DNA of 64,000 bases from Methanocorpusculaceae archaeon UBA425 (GCA_002506085.1 DAWV01000006.1:37815-101814), one strand, 5' to 3'. Positions 42,458-52,096 are shown, counted from the first letter of the stretch. The notes: a model not told the origin generated them from the letters alone. A program made the numbers and translations.

Positions 42458-43882
42458 ATGGTAATGACTAATCTGAAACAAAAAATACAGGCACTCGGAA
42501 TCAAAAGGGTCTTGGGTTATCTTGAATCCAACCCTGATGAGAACATACCAAAGATCCTTAAATGGGTGGAGCTTCTTGATGTGCACAATACCCTGGAGGG
42601 TCCTCTCCCTACTGTGAAGCGATTAATGGCAGACAAAGACGGTGTCTGGTTCAAATTTGTCAAAGATCTTTATACGGAAATCGATCCTGTCGTCAGAAAA
42701 CGGGTTTTTGAGAACTTTATCGTCAATGCTGTGGTAATTGGCAGAGATCAGAAAATTCAACTGAGAGAACAGGAAGGATGCAACATCCCCTGGGCCATTC
42801 TGATGGATCCGACGAGTGCCTGCAATCTGAAATGCACCGGATGCTGGGCAGCGGAGTACGGAAACCGTATGAATCTCACTCTTGAGGAATGGGACTCGAT
42901 CATCGAACAGGGAAAGGCTCTTGGAACATACTTCTACCTCTACTCCGGAGGGGAACCCTTAGTCAGGAAGAAGGATATCATCAAAATGTGTGAGAAACAC
43001 AGTGATTGTATCTTCCTTTCCTTTACGAACGGCACATTAATCGACGAGGCATTTGCCGATGAGATGCTCAGAGTCGGAAACTTCATTCCGGCAATAAGTA
43101 TCGAAGGCGATGAGGCAGCGACCGACGGAAGACGTGGTGCCGGTGTCTATCAGAAAGTCATCAGGGCAATGGGAATTCTCAAGAGTAAGAAACTACCCTT
43201 TGGTATTTCCTGCTGTTATACGAGTGCAAACACTGAGATAATCGGAAGCGACGCATACATTGATGATATGATTGCACGCGGAGCAAAGTTTGCCTGGTTC
43301 TTTACCTACATGCCGATTGGAAAAGACGCAGTTCCTGCACTTATCGCTACGCCTGAGCAGAGAGCATTTATGTATAAGCAGGTCAGACACATCAGAGCCA
43401 CGAAACCTCTCTTTGCCATGGACTTCTGGAATGACGGCGAATATGTGAACGGCTGTATTGCCGGCGGCAAATTCTATCTCCATATCAATGCAAACGGAGA
43501 TATCGAACCCTGTGCATTCATTCACTACTCCGACTCAAATATCAGAAACAAGACTCTCCTCGAAGCATACAAGTCTCCCATGTTTATGCAGTACAAGGAG
43601 AATCAGCCGTTCAATAAAAACCATCTCCGACCCTGTCCTTTACTCGATAATCCGGAAAGACTTGCGAAGATGGTTGATACAGCCGGGGCAAAATCCACCG
43701 ACCTTGTGAACCCCGAAGATGTTCACGACCTGACGGCAAAGACCGTTGATGCAGCCGCAAATTGGGCGCCGGTCGCAGACGAACTCTGGAAAGAGAACCG
43801 TGCCGAGAAAGCAGCAAAAGAAGCACCTTCCTGTTGTCCTGACGGCTGTTCCTGCGGTTGTCACGCTCCGAAAACGAAATAA
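42458..43882 (+). CDS. Radical SAM protein with C-terminal cysteine-rich tail, substrate unknown
   Basis: The 474-residue protein may start at 42458 or at the ATG at 42464. The radical SAM motif is DPTSACNLKCTGCWAAEYG (C-x3-C-x2-C, near residue 120). A SPASM-like region follows (GCIAGGKFYLHINANGDIEPCAFIHYSDSNIRNKTLLEAY), ending in RPCPLLDNP. The tail CCPDGCSCGCHAPKTK may hold a metal. The N-terminal 100 residues form a helical domain. Related proteins act in peptide or lipid modification. No substrate peptide gene is next to it. Confidence 0.85.
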   Translation: MVMTNLKQKIQALGIKRVLGYLESNPDENIPKILKWVELLDVHNTLEGPLPTVKRLMADKDGVWFKFVKDLYTEIDPVVRKRVFENFIVNAVVIGRDQKIQLREQEGCNIPWAILMDPTSACNLKCTGCWAAEYGNRMNLTLEEWDSIIEQGKALGTYFYLYSGGEPLVRKKDIIKMCEKHSDCIFLSFTNGTLIDEAFADEMLRVGNFIPAISIEGDEAATDGRRGAGVYQKVIRAMGILKSKKLPFGISCCYTSANTEIIGSDAYIDDMIARGAKFAWFFTYMPIGKDAVPALIATPEQRAFMYKQVRHIRATKPLFAMDFWNDGEYVNGCIAGGKFYLHINANGDIEPCAFIHYSDSNIRNKTLLEAYKSPMFMQYKENQPFNKNHLRPCPLLDNPERLAKMVDTAGAKSTDLVNPEDVHDLTAKTVDAAANWAPVADELWKENRAEKAAKEAPSCCPDGCSCGCHAPKTK

Positions 43883-43948
43883 ATTATCCTTCATCTTCCA
43901 TTTTTCAATATTTTTAACATCTCATATGACGTATTAGTTAAACTTAGT

Positions 43949-45436
43949 ATGATTACTTTTCTTGTTGGTATTCTGATTCTTGTTCTGGGATATTTCTTCT
44001 GGAGTAAAGTCGCAGAAAAATTATTCGGTCCAGACGACCGGAAAACACCGGCTCTTCGGCACCCGGACGGTGTCGAACGTGTTCCGCTGTCAACAAAGCG
44101 GAATCTTCTGATTCAGCTGTTGAACATTGCCGGAATGGGCCCGATTGTCGGTGTTGTCCTTGGTATGAAGTTCGGGCCGATCGTTTTCCTTCTTTTGCCG
44201 ATTGGAAATGTAATCGGCGGGGCAATCCATGATTACTATGTGGGTATGATTTCCACACGAAATAATGGTGCAGACACTACAAGCCTTGTTCAGAAGTTCT
44301 TTGGGAAAAATGTAGGCGGGCTTTTTCTGGGACTGGTCATCTTTTCGCTTCTGCTTCTTGTGACCACGTTCACGAATATTCCTGCGAATTTTATTGTCAC
44401 GCTTCTTCCATTCGGCGGATTCGTTTTGGTCTCTGCCGTAATCGGGATTTTTGCCTATTACATTATCTCAACCATTTTCCCGATTGACAAAATCGTTGGA
44501 AAAATCTATCCTGTATTCGGGCTGGCGCTTTTAGTGCTAACAATCATATTGTGTTTTGCATACATCCCGTTCGCGGGCTCCATCCCTGATATCACTCTGA
44601 CACCAGAGGGAATCGCCGCGGCATTCACCGCTCATCCCGATGGTCAGCCAATAATCCCGATGCTTTTCATAACGATTGCCTGCGGAATTCTGTCAGGGTT
44701 TCACGCGACCCAGTCTCCTATTACGGCCCGGACGATTACATCCGAGCGTTCCGGCAGGCACGTGTTCTATGGTATGATGATTGCGGAAGGTCTCATCGCC
44801 ATGGTCTGGGCGGCAGGTGCTTCGATTGTTTTCTCCCTTGATCCTGCGAGCATTGCCCTGACGAGCGGAAATGCAATCATTTACGAAATCCTGAATCTGG
44901 TGTTCCCTGCGGCTCTTATCATTCTCGGAATCCTCGTTCTGATTATTCTTGCAATTACGAGCGGAGATACGGCTCTCAGGGTTATCAGAACATCGATTGC
45001 GGGTTACTTCAACATCGACCAGTCGACAATGAAAAAACGTGTCATTCTGGTTGTCCCTCTTGTCATTGTAATATCCGGGCTTCTTCTCTGGTCAAATCTC
45101 AGCCCGACCGGTTACGCCATTCTCTGGAACTACTTCTCCTGGTTCAATCAGGTTATCGCATCGTTCGCCCTGCTCTTAGGCACGGTATATCTTATCAGCA
45201 AAGGAAAACCCTATTGGATTACGCTCATTCCCGGTGCGGGAATTTTGTTTATCGTTCTGTCATTTATTCTGTGGGCAAGTCCTGCACATCTTGCAGGGGT
45301 GCCGTTTGGTATCGGTATGCCGCTTGAAATATCCTATATCGTGTCTCTTGTCCTGACGGCGGTCATCTATGTTCTTGCAATAAGACATGGTAAGAAACTC
45401 AGAGCTGACAAAAACTTCTCGGCTGACGAAGAGTAA
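43949..45436 (+). CDS. cstA: CstA family carbon starvation / peptide or pyruvate transporter
   Basis: The 495-residue membrane protein has about 14 hydrophobic segments. CstA landmarks include GPIVGVVLGMKFGPIVFLLLPIGNVIGGAIHDYYVGMISTRNNGA near residue 60 and HATQSPITARTITSE. It is shorter than enteric CstA (about 700), as is usual for the archaeal and clostridial forms. The enteric family takes up pyruvate or peptides. In a methanogen, import of pyruvate or short peptides for assimilation is plausible but unproven. Confidence 0.9.
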   Translation: MITFLVGILILVLGYFFWSKVAEKLFGPDDRKTPALRHPDGVERVPLSTKRNLLIQLLNIAGMGPIVGVVLGMKFGPIVFLLLPIGNVIGGAIHDYYVGMISTRNNGADTTSLVQKFFGKNVGGLFLGLVIFSLLLLVTTFTNIPANFIVTLLPFGGFVLVSAVIGIFAYYIISTIFPIDKIVGKIYPVFGLALLVLTIILCFAYIPFAGSIPDITLTPEGIAAAFTAHPDGQPIIPMLFITIACGILSGFHATQSPITARTITSERSGRHVFYGMMIAEGLIAMVWAAGASIVFSLDPASIALTSGNAIIYEILNLVFPAALIILGILVLIILAITSGDTALRVIRTSIAGYFNIDQSTMKKRVILVVPLVIVISGLLLWSNLSPTGYAILWNYFSWFNQVIASFALLLGTVYLISKGKPYWITLIPGAGILFIVLSFILWASPAHLAGVPFGIGMPLEISYIVSLVLTAVIYVLAIRHGKKLRADKNFSADEE

Positions 45437-45505
45437 TTCTTATAATTTCTATTTTGGTTTGGGGAATACAGTCTTTAACCCGGATAAAAGGAATCCCCAT
45501 TCTCC

Positions 45506-47089
45506 TTACAACAGCACATAGCTGACTGAAACCACATTCCCATCCGCCGAAAGATGACCTGACCCCCCGCTAATCGCCGTCAGATCCCCGACAGGTTCTT
45601 TGAACAACATCTTCACCCGAAGCATACCCCCTAACTCATTTGTCAGCGTGAGATTCACTGGATTACCTGTTTTTGCCAGACTCTGCAGATTGGTCAGAAT
45701 AGAAATCACCTGCATCCTGTCCAGGGTCCAGAGTCTGCCGCAGTCGAACATGAACGTCTGCAGGTCCTTATCCTTTGAAAAATCAAACGCCTGATGCTTG
45801 CTGATACCTATCTTAAACAGCAGACCGAGTATCAAAACCGCAATCGAACCGGATGTCAGCGGCGACGCAAAGAAAAGTTCCAGCGTCTTATCGAGACCCG
45901 TGTAAAGATACGGGCACACCGCAGACGAAACACCAATCAGAATCGGGAGAATGACCACAAATGTTCTCCCCGGGTCAAGCATCCTGGATGAAATACTCTG
46001 GATTCCGCTGATCATCACAAACGTCACCGAATACAGAAGAGCCGCTCCCAGGATCGGTTTTGGGAGAATGTAGAACATCCAGCCAACGGCAGGCAGAAAT
46101 GCGCAGAGAATCAAAAAAAGCCCGAGACCCAGACCAATTTTACGGGCTGCAATTCCCGTTCCAATGACGAGACCCGTACAACTTGATGACGACCCGATAC
46201 CCGCCCCTCCAATTGCTCCGGTAATGACGATTCCCGCTCCCTCTGTGAAAAGTCCATTCCTCAACGTATTCACCTCCCCTCCTTTTGTATAGGAATTCTG
46301 CAGACCAATGTTCCCTACTGTTTTGATAAGTACACAAAGCATCGCTATCGCGAACGGAATAAGAAGAGCAATATCAAAATCATAGGAGACGATGCCGATC
46401 GGATTCGGTATGGAAAAAATCGGCAGGGTTATGACCTCAAATAGCGTCTCCGGTTTGAAAACGCCGAGAACTACCGACGCAGCCATGCCTATCCCTATCC
46501 CCATCAGGATTGCGTAGAATTTGAAGACGCGTTTTGGAATCACGCTTAAAATAATGGTTGACCCTAGCGTGATTATGCCGACCAGGGTCGATGCAGGGTC
46601 AAGCGGACTCCCGCCTGTGCTTCCGAAGAAAAGCGGAAACGCAAACGGGATAATAGCTATGCCGAGCAGGAACAGGACCACTCCTGTAACCTCATTCGGG
46701 AACACTATCCTGAAATATTTCGTGAACCGGCTGAGTATCATCTCGAGAAAACCAGAAATGATGAGCATTCCGTAAAGCATCGGGAGTCCTCCCGCCGATG
46801 CGGCAAGGAGAGATGCCGGAAGATACGAAGAGTTCGGAGCGGTCGGGAGAATATAGCCTGCCCCTGTCTTTTGAAAAGCCTGGAGAATCGTTGTAATTCC
46901 GGAACCAATCAGCGTCGCACTGATGAAAAATGCCGTAAGGTCAGTGGAGCTCCCGATAGAGCTGCAGATAATGACCGGATACGTCATATAGACTGCAAGA
47001 ACGAAGAAATGCTGCAGAATTGTCAGAACCGCGGTCCCGCCCGGGACTTTGTCTTTGACATTGTAGATTGGTTCGTCTCCATCAGCCAT
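45506..47089 (-). CDS. Xanthine/uracil permease (NCS2 family) with C-terminal cytosolic extension
   Basis: The 527-residue protein begins YNVKDKVPGGTAVLTILQHFFVLAVYMTYPVIIC, the NCS2 start, and has the family's NVGLQNSYTKGGEVN and GIGSSSSCTGLVIGTGIAARKIG regions. About 12-14 membrane segments are present. After the last one (SGSIAVLILGLLFKIGI) there is an extension of about 100 residues (SKHQAFDFSKDKDLQTFMFDCGRLWTLDRM) not found in short bacterial permeases. It may be a regulatory domain. It is divergent from the next membrane protein. Confidence 0.88.
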   Translation of the reverse strand: MADGDEPIYNVKDKVPGGTAVLTILQHFFVLAVYMTYPVIICSSIGSSTDLTAFFISATLIGSGITTILQAFQKTGAGYILPTAPNSSYLPASLLAASAGGLPMLYGMLIISGFLEMILSRFTKYFRIVFPNEVTGVVLFLLGIAIIPFAFPLFFGSTGGSPLDPASTLVGIITLGSTIILSVIPKRVFKFYAILMGIGIGMAASVVLGVFKPETLFEVITLPIFSIPNPIGIVSYDFDIALLIPFAIAMLCVLIKTVGNIGLQNSYTKGGEVNTLRNGLFTEGAGIVITGAIGGAGIGSSSSCTGLVIGTGIAARKIGLGLGLFLILCAFLPAVGWMFYILPKPILGAALLYSVTFVMISGIQSISSRMLDPGRTFVVILPILIGVSSAVCPYLYTGLDKTLELFFASPLTSGSIAVLILGLLFKIGISKHQAFDFSKDKDLQTFMFDCGRLWTLDRMQVISILTNLQSLAKTGNPVNLTLTNELGGMLRVKMLFKEPVGDLTAISGGSGHLSADGNVVSVSYVLL

Positions 47090-47178
47090 ATTGATGATGT
47101 GTTGGTTTTGCTTGAGTGTTATAGTTTATTATATGGATAGAATTATCACTATTTCATACATACAGAGTAGCAAATCCC

Positions 47179-48282
47179 ATGTCTAAGAAAGAGGAGTTTA
47201 TTGCCAGAATAGAAAAACAAATACGGGTCGAGGAGGATTATACAAAATCACTTGAGGATGGAAAACACCGTCTCTCCCGCTCGAAATATCTTGTTTTGAT
47301 TCCCCTCATTCTGCTGATTCTTGTCGGAATGTATCTTTGTGTAACCAATTTCCAGCCGGGTCAGATCTTAATGCTCTGGGTTGTCGGAAGTTTCTTTCTC
47401 TATATGTTCTACGCTTTTTTAATGATGATTCCGTCCATCGGCTCGGATGCAAACGTAAATATTTTCGATAAAAAATTTCGTGTTTATGTGAGGGAATTTC
47501 TCCGGCTTGTAAATATTCTCAGAACTGTCAGGAAAAATCCTGTCACATTGATTGAATTTTTCTGGAATGCATTCCTCATTAACACCAAACCGATGGTCAA
47601 AGGTTTCTCCATTTTGTATTTCACGGATTTAATCTGTGCATTAGTCATGAAAGTATCCGGCATCATTGACTGGATAACCTTTTTCCTGCTTGTTGGACAG
47701 ATTGTGGTTATTCTCATCTTTTATTCCCGTATTCTGGCGGCCAAACCAGGAACACCCGGATTTTTTACCGGGAAGGGTATTCCGGAATTAAGCGGTCATG
47801 CGAGTGTCGGAAGTGTGAAGGTCTGGCTGTATATTGGATTATTTACCATTATTACCGGTTTTCTTCTAGTAGGGGCTATGATGTTCCCGGGCCTGACCCT
47901 TGGTGAATACCTGAACTCTCTCTCGCTTGTCCCGGGCGAGTTTCCATTTCTCCTTGCGTTGATTCTGATAACCCAGGGACTTATTCTCCGGTATTTCCAT
48001 GGAGTCGAGAGCAGGAAACTCATGAACACGCTCAACGGGAATCATCTTTCTATTTTAAAAGATGACCTTTTACCACGGGTGAACGCCGCGACGCCTGAGC
48101 AGCTTCCCGAGTTGAAACGTGAGTTCCTGCTTTTCTCCATGAATAAACTCATGGTGCAGGAGTTCTTCTACCGTTTTCCTGCATATACTCTGATGCCGAA
48201 CCTTCTTCTGGCTCTGGACCCGGTCGCCCAGGATATTCTGACAGAAACAGGCGAGGATAAAAGAATCAAAAATCTGCTGTAA
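47179..48282 (+). CDS. Multi-pass membrane protein of unknown function
   Basis: The product has 367 residues. It has a charged N-terminal helix (MSKKEEFIARIEKQIRVEEDYTKSLEDGKHR), likely coiled-coil, then about six membrane segments (LVLIPLILLILVGMYLC, ILMLWVVGSFFLYMFYAF, two around 150-200, WLYIGLFTIITGFLLVGAMM, FPFLLALILITQGLIL) and a cytosolic end with FPAYTLMPNLLLAL. I do not recognise the family. The CDS faces a Yip1-like gene tail to tail with 9 bases between. Confidence 0.65.
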   Translation: MSKKEEFIARIEKQIRVEEDYTKSLEDGKHRLSRSKYLVLIPLILLILVGMYLCVTNFQPGQILMLWVVGSFFLYMFYAFLMMIPSIGSDANVNIFDKKFRVYVREFLRLVNILRTVRKNPVTLIEFFWNAFLINTKPMVKGFSILYFTDLICALVMKVSGIIDWITFFLLVGQIVVILIFYSRILAAKPGTPGFFTGKGIPELSGHASVGSVKVWLYIGLFTIITGFLLVGAMMFPGLTLGEYLNSLSLVPGEFPFLLALILITQGLILRYFHGVESRKLMNTLNGNHLSILKDDLLPRVNAATPEQLPELKREFLLFSMNKLMVQEFFYRFPAYTLMPNLLLALDPVAQDILTETGEDKRIKNLL

Positions 48283-48291
48283 AAAATAAGA

Positions 48292-48888
48292 TTAGAAGGA
48301 AGATCCGCTCATTGTGAAATCTGAGCCGGATGATGTGTATAGAGCAGCACTTTCGGTAAGAGATGCCGTCAATGCATAGGTGATGATACTAAAGACTATC
48401 ATGATGATAATCGGGACAATGATACTGGTTAAAATCTTTTTTGGCTCAAGTTCGGTGATGGATGCAATTCCATAGATCCAGACCGGAATACACCAGAACA
48501 TTACCGCTCCCTGTAAAATCAGACTCACAAGAGGGTCCGGCGTGCCGATTAGTCCGACAAGTCCGCTGAGAACTGCGCCAATTGCAAGAATCGCGGAGGC
48601 ATATCCCGTGACTATGAACATCTGTTTGAATGTGCAGGCGGCGTATCCGATGAGTTTCACACCGGCTAAGAACATTGCTGCGACTATGACCCATGAGATG
48701 AATATGCCGATTATTCCCGAAATTATTGTGATGATGGCAATGAATAAATCAGATGGGAGAATAAAGACCATTGAAATTAATGCATATACCAGAGTGATAA
48801 TCATCGGAGGAAGGAGGCCCTTCGGGCACTCACTGAAGAACTGCTTCTGGTCAAAAAGCAGGTTTTTAATTGCGTTTTTCGTATCCAT
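48292..48888 (-). CDS. Yip1-like membrane protein
   Basis: The 198-residue protein has a short N-terminal cytosolic part (KNAIKNLLFDQKQFFSECPKGLLPP) and five membrane segments. LPPMIITLVYALISM, VIVAAMFLAGVKLIGYAACTFKQMFIVTGYASA and IYGIASITELEPKKILTSIIVP have the Yip1 domain pattern. The C-terminal tail is Ser/Gly rich. Function in archaea is unknown. Confidence 0.72.
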   Translation of the reverse strand: MDTKNAIKNLLFDQKQFFSECPKGLLPPMIITLVYALISMVFILPSDLFIAIITIISGIIGIFISWVIVAAMFLAGVKLIGYAACTFKQMFIVTGYASAILAIGAVLSGLVGLIGTPDPLVSLILQGAVMFWCIPVWIYGIASITELEPKKILTSIIVPIIIMIVFSIITYALTASLTESAALYTSSGSDFTMSGSSF

Positions 48889-48924
48889 GATTGATTGACT
48901 GATTATATTTCTATCCGGTTGATA

Positions 48925-49920
48925 TTAAGTTTCCCCAAGGCATTTCGCAAGGATTGATAGGGTTTTTCCATCAACAATCTCGCCGTTGTGTATCATTTTC
49001 CAAATATCCGTTTTCTGAATCTTAACAACCTCGATAATCTCATCCTCATCCCGTGCAAAATCCTCACAGGGTGTGAGTCCCCGCGCCTCAAAGAGCCAGA
49101 GTTTTTCCGTGCAGAACCCTGGTGAGCTGTACACATATCCTCTCGGGATATACTCCTTTGCAGAAAAACGTGCCTCCTCTGCAAGTTCCCGCTTTGCACA
49201 ATCCAAGGGTTCCTCACCCGCCTGATCCATCCCGCCTGCCGGAACTTCCAGGATGTATTGATCAATCACGGCACGGTATTGTTTTATCAGATAAACCGAG
49301 GTCTCATCCATGGGTAAAATACAGACGGCCGGAACCGGCTGGATAAACAGATATTCCCTGTCATTTCCATTCGGGAGATGAACGGGTTTTGTTTCAATTT
49401 TGAATCGGTGGTTTTCGTAGATTGTTGTTGTTTTCAATGTTTTCTTCTGTGGACCGGGAGATCGGGCAGCTTCGATTATGGGGCGGATTGACTCTTTGTC
49501 TACAAAATCTGCCTCAAAAATCTTCATCCTTTTCATCATCAGTCTGTTGCCTAATCCGATTTTTTTGTAATCGAGTGCTCCCCGGAGATGGAAGATTCTG
49601 ATGGCGTCCATCATGTTTTCCGGAATATTTTTCGAGACAAGCTCCAGGTATTTACCCTTATTTTTCGGATCGGTTAATCCGACGGTGAAGAGAATGATGT
49701 TTTTGCCTTTGAACTGTTCAAAATTATCCTGGATTAACCCGATTCCGGAAATACAGCCGATATAGACACCTGCTCCGAAGATGATGGTATCATAAGGTGT
49801 GAGGTCTTCAGGTTTGACCGTGTCTGCATTTTTCAGGTCGGCACTTAATTCCTCTGCAATCCATTCGGCGTATTGTTTTGTTGAGCCGTATTTTGTTTTG
49901 TAAATGACGATTGTACTCAT
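48925..49920 (-). CDS. Flavodoxin-Nudix fusion protein
   Basis: The 331-residue protein is a single open frame. Residues 1-150 are a flavodoxin of the protoporphyrinogen-oxidase-like type: YKTKYGSTKQYAEWIA binds the FMN phosphate and IIFGAGVYIG lies by the isoalloxazine. Residues about 165-331 are a Nudix hydrolase of the ADP-ribose pyrophosphatase kind: YLIKQYRAVIDQYILEVPAGG with the Nudix box G230-x5-E236-x7-R244-E245-L-x-E248-E249 and the downstream SSPGFCTEKLWLFEA. Both sites look complete. The combination is unusual, and the gene stands by itself upstream of the queuosine-type genes. Confidence 0.85.
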   Translation of the reverse strand: MSTIVIYKTKYGSTKQYAEWIAEELSADLKNADTVKPEDLTPYDTIIFGAGVYIGCISGIGLIQDNFEQFKGKNIILFTVGLTDPKNKGKYLELVSKNIPENMMDAIRIFHLRGALDYKKIGLGNRLMMKRMKIFEADFVDKESIRPIIEAARSPGPQKKTLKTTTIYENHRFKIETKPVHLPNGNDREYLFIQPVPAVCILPMDETSVYLIKQYRAVIDQYILEVPAGGMDQAGEEPLDCAKRELAEEARFSAKEYIPRGYVYSSPGFCTEKLWLFEARGLTPCEDFARDEDEIIEVVKIQKTDIWKMIHNGEIVDGKTLSILAKCLGET

Positions 49921-50011
49921 TAGTTTCCTTCTCTCATTTGAGTAGGATGCAGTAGGATAAGATATTTCTTATCTCATCTATGATATTATCAATTACACGA
50001 AAAAAAGGGAA

Positions 50012-50683
50012 TTATTTAACGGCGTACGGTATCGGGTCTTCAATCCCGAGATTATCGAACGCCTTCAGTCTTCCAAGACACGAAGAGCAGACTCCGCACG
50101 CTTCGTCATTCTCCGAATAGCACGACCATGTATCCTCATACGGAACATGAAGACGGAGTCCTTCTTTCAGAATCTGGGTCTTGTTCAGCCAGACAAACGG
50201 CGTCATAAGTCTGATGGGCTTATATGTCTGGGTTCCGATGGAAATTACATTCTGCATCGCTTCAATAAATTTAGGTGTACAGTCCGGATACCCGGTGTGG
50301 TCGCCAGACTGGACCCCGATAAAAACTGCGTCACCGTCACGTGACTCGCAATATGAAGTCGCAATTGAAATCAGATTCGCATTTCTGAACGGAACATATG
50401 TGTTCGGGTGGTCTGCTTTGCCAAGTAACCCCTCTTCAACTTCGATATTCATATCGGTCAGACTGCTTGCCCCGAACTTCGTGAAGTAATCCAGGGAGAT
50501 TTCAACGAAGTCCACGGCGTGCAAACCGTCCGCGATTTTCTTTGCACACTCCCGCTCCTTCTTTTCCGTTCTCTGACCATAATTCAAATGGAGTGCGAGA
50601 ATCTCGTATCCCATATCCTTTGCCACGTAGGCGAGGGTGGTCGAATCCATCCCTCCCGACATCAGGCACACTGCTTTTTTCAT
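50012..50683 (-). CDS. queC: QueC, 7-cyano-7-deazaguanine (preQ0) synthase
   Basis: The product has 223 residues. The PP-loop is CLMSGGMDSTTLAY. Zinc cysteines near the end are WSCYSENDEACGVCSSC. QueC makes preQ0 from CDG with ammonia and ATP. In archaea preQ0 goes to archaeosine at position 15 of tRNA. It overlaps queE by four bases. Confidence 0.96.
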   Translation of the reverse strand: MKKAVCLMSGGMDSTTLAYVAKDMGYEILALHLNYGQRTEKKERECAKKIADGLHAVDFVEISLDYFTKFGASSLTDMNIEVEEGLLGKADHPNTYVPFRNANLISIATSYCESRDGDAVFIGVQSGDHTGYPDCTPKFIEAMQNVISIGTQTYKPIRLMTPFVWLNKTQILKEGLRLHVPYEDTWSCYSENDEACGVCSSCLGRLKAFDNLGIEDPIPYAVK

Positions 50684-51288
50684 TGAACATTCACCAGTTT
50701 ATGCAGTTGTAGTTGGAAGCGGACCGGTAACCGTTCCTCAATAATCGTTTCAACAAGCCACTTCGTATCGGTTCCGAAAACCGGCGTGATAAAAACAGGG
50801 GCTTTTGGCTTACGGGCTGCAAGCACCTCGACCATATACAGATAATCAGCCTCGTCACCGATGACAAACTTTACGCAGTCCTTCTTTTGAAGATGGGCAA
50901 GAAGTGACAAATCACTCATCTCTCCGGAAGATGGACACTTCACATCCATGGAGATGGAGGCGAACTGTGTTATGTCATCAAAGGGAATCGTTCCATTGGT
51001 CTCGATGTCCACGAATATATTTGCGGCCTTCAGAATCTCAAGAAGGGTCTTAAGTTCTTCTTTCTGGAGGAGAGGCTCTCCGCCGGTTATGCAGACATAC
51101 GGGAGTTTGGATTGTGCAATCTCTTCAACGATTGTATCAACGCTTCTCTCCGTGCCTTTCTCAAACGAGTATTCCGTGTCGCACCAGGCACACCTGAGGT
51201 TACAGCCGGAAAGTCTGAGGAAAAAACAGGGCATGCCCTGTCTTTCCCCTTCTCCCTGCAGACTCACAAAGGATTCAGTAACTCTCAT
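50680..51288 (-). CDS. queE: QueE, 7-carboxy-7-deazaguanine synthase (radical SAM)
   Basis: The product has 202 residues. SGCNLRCAWCDTEYS is the C-x3-C-x2-C cluster motif, with the substrate-side FVSLQGEGERQGMPCFFLRL before it and CITGGEPLLQ after. QueE ring-contracts CPH4 to CDG. It lies between queD and queC with four-base overlaps on both sides. Confidence 0.96.
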   Translation of the reverse strand: MRVTESFVSLQGEGERQGMPCFFLRLSGCNLRCAWCDTEYSFEKGTERSVDTIVEEIAQSKLPYVCITGGEPLLQKEELKTLLEILKAANIFVDIETNGTIPFDDITQFASISMDVKCPSSGEMSDLSLLAHLQKKDCVKFVIGDEADYLYMVEVLAARKPKAPVFITPVFGTDTKWLVETIIEERLPVRFQLQLHKLVNVQ

Positions 51289-51692
51289 TCAGCCAGAACC
51301 TCTGCGTAACAGCCGTCCGACTCCCATACCCGGATTTTCGCGACTCTTGCATTCATCTTGTTTTCTCTGCAGAATGTATTGAGCCGGTCACGGATATCCA
51401 CGGCAAGTAACTCGCTTGTCGGGTCACCGTTTGTGAGAACCGGTGTCTGGAATTTGGAAAGAACCTCTGCCATCGGGTCCTCTTTATTCAGAATGACCTG
51501 GTGGTCATAGACGTTGATGATGTTTTTGATGATATTGTAATCAATTAATATCTGCGTTTTCTCATCAGGAGTGCCGTCTATCCAGACCTCAACACTCCAG
51601 CGGTGACCGTGCAGTCTGGAACATTTTCCCACGTAATGCATCAGACGGTGGGATGCATCGAAGTGGGTCTCTTTATAGATACGGGTAACCAT
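51285..51692 (-). CDS. queD: QueD, 6-carboxytetrahydropterin synthase
   Basis: About 135 residues from the ATG at 51692 (MVTRIYKETHFDASHRL); a longer frame starts at 51746 but its first 18 residues do not fit the family. Zinc histidines are in FDASHRL and LHGHRW, with the catalytic Cys in GKCSRLHGH. It converts dihydroneopterin triphosphate to carboxytetrahydropterin. It heads the operon queD-queE-queC. Confidence 0.94.
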   Translation of the reverse strand: MVTRIYKETHFDASHRLMHYVGKCSRLHGHRWSVEVWIDGTPDEKTQILIDYNIIKNIINVYDHQVILNKEDPMAEVLSKFQTPVLTNGDPTSELLAVDIRDRLNTFCRENKMNARVAKIRVWESDGCYAEVLAE

Positions 51693-51984
51693 TCTAATAC
51701 GTTTTCTCGTGTAAGAAGATAATACTCTTCTTCCGGGATGGAACACTCACTCATATTCACTATAAGGATTCAGCAGACTCTGCGCACTCAGCTGTGTTTC
51801 GCCCATCACCGTTAAAACAGGAATGCAGCGCCCGGTCTCTCAAAACTCCTGCCGGGAAACAGGTTCCTGAAAAGGGGTATATAATCTTACCCATAAAATA
51901 GTACATAATCCCTCATAACCCCGAAAACCTCCTCAAAATCCCCAAAGAGAGCATGTCCATTAATCTTATAATGCCACATCTCCC

Positions 51985-52096
51985 ACATGTATAGGAACAT
52001 GCCTGATGACCGTATCTCGTGCGGCAATCCGGCAGGCATTCATATTCCAGATAATCTGGAGATACAACAATTATCCAAAACCAATGAGGAAACATC
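51985..52096 (+). promoter_or_regulatory. Structured leader of the S12-S7-EF-2 operon
   Basis: ATGCCTG (51999-52005) pairs with CAGGCAT (52033-52039), enclosing a smaller helix, and CCAGAT (52047-52052) pairs with ATCTGG (52054-52059) around one base. A TATA-like TTATAAT at 51965-51972 would start transcription near 51990, just before the first stem. A leader of this kind could be the site of feedback by a ribosomal protein. No known family was recognised. Upstream of it, 51693-51960 holds a second TATA-like tatataat near 51880 and nothing else I can name. Confidence 0.45.
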
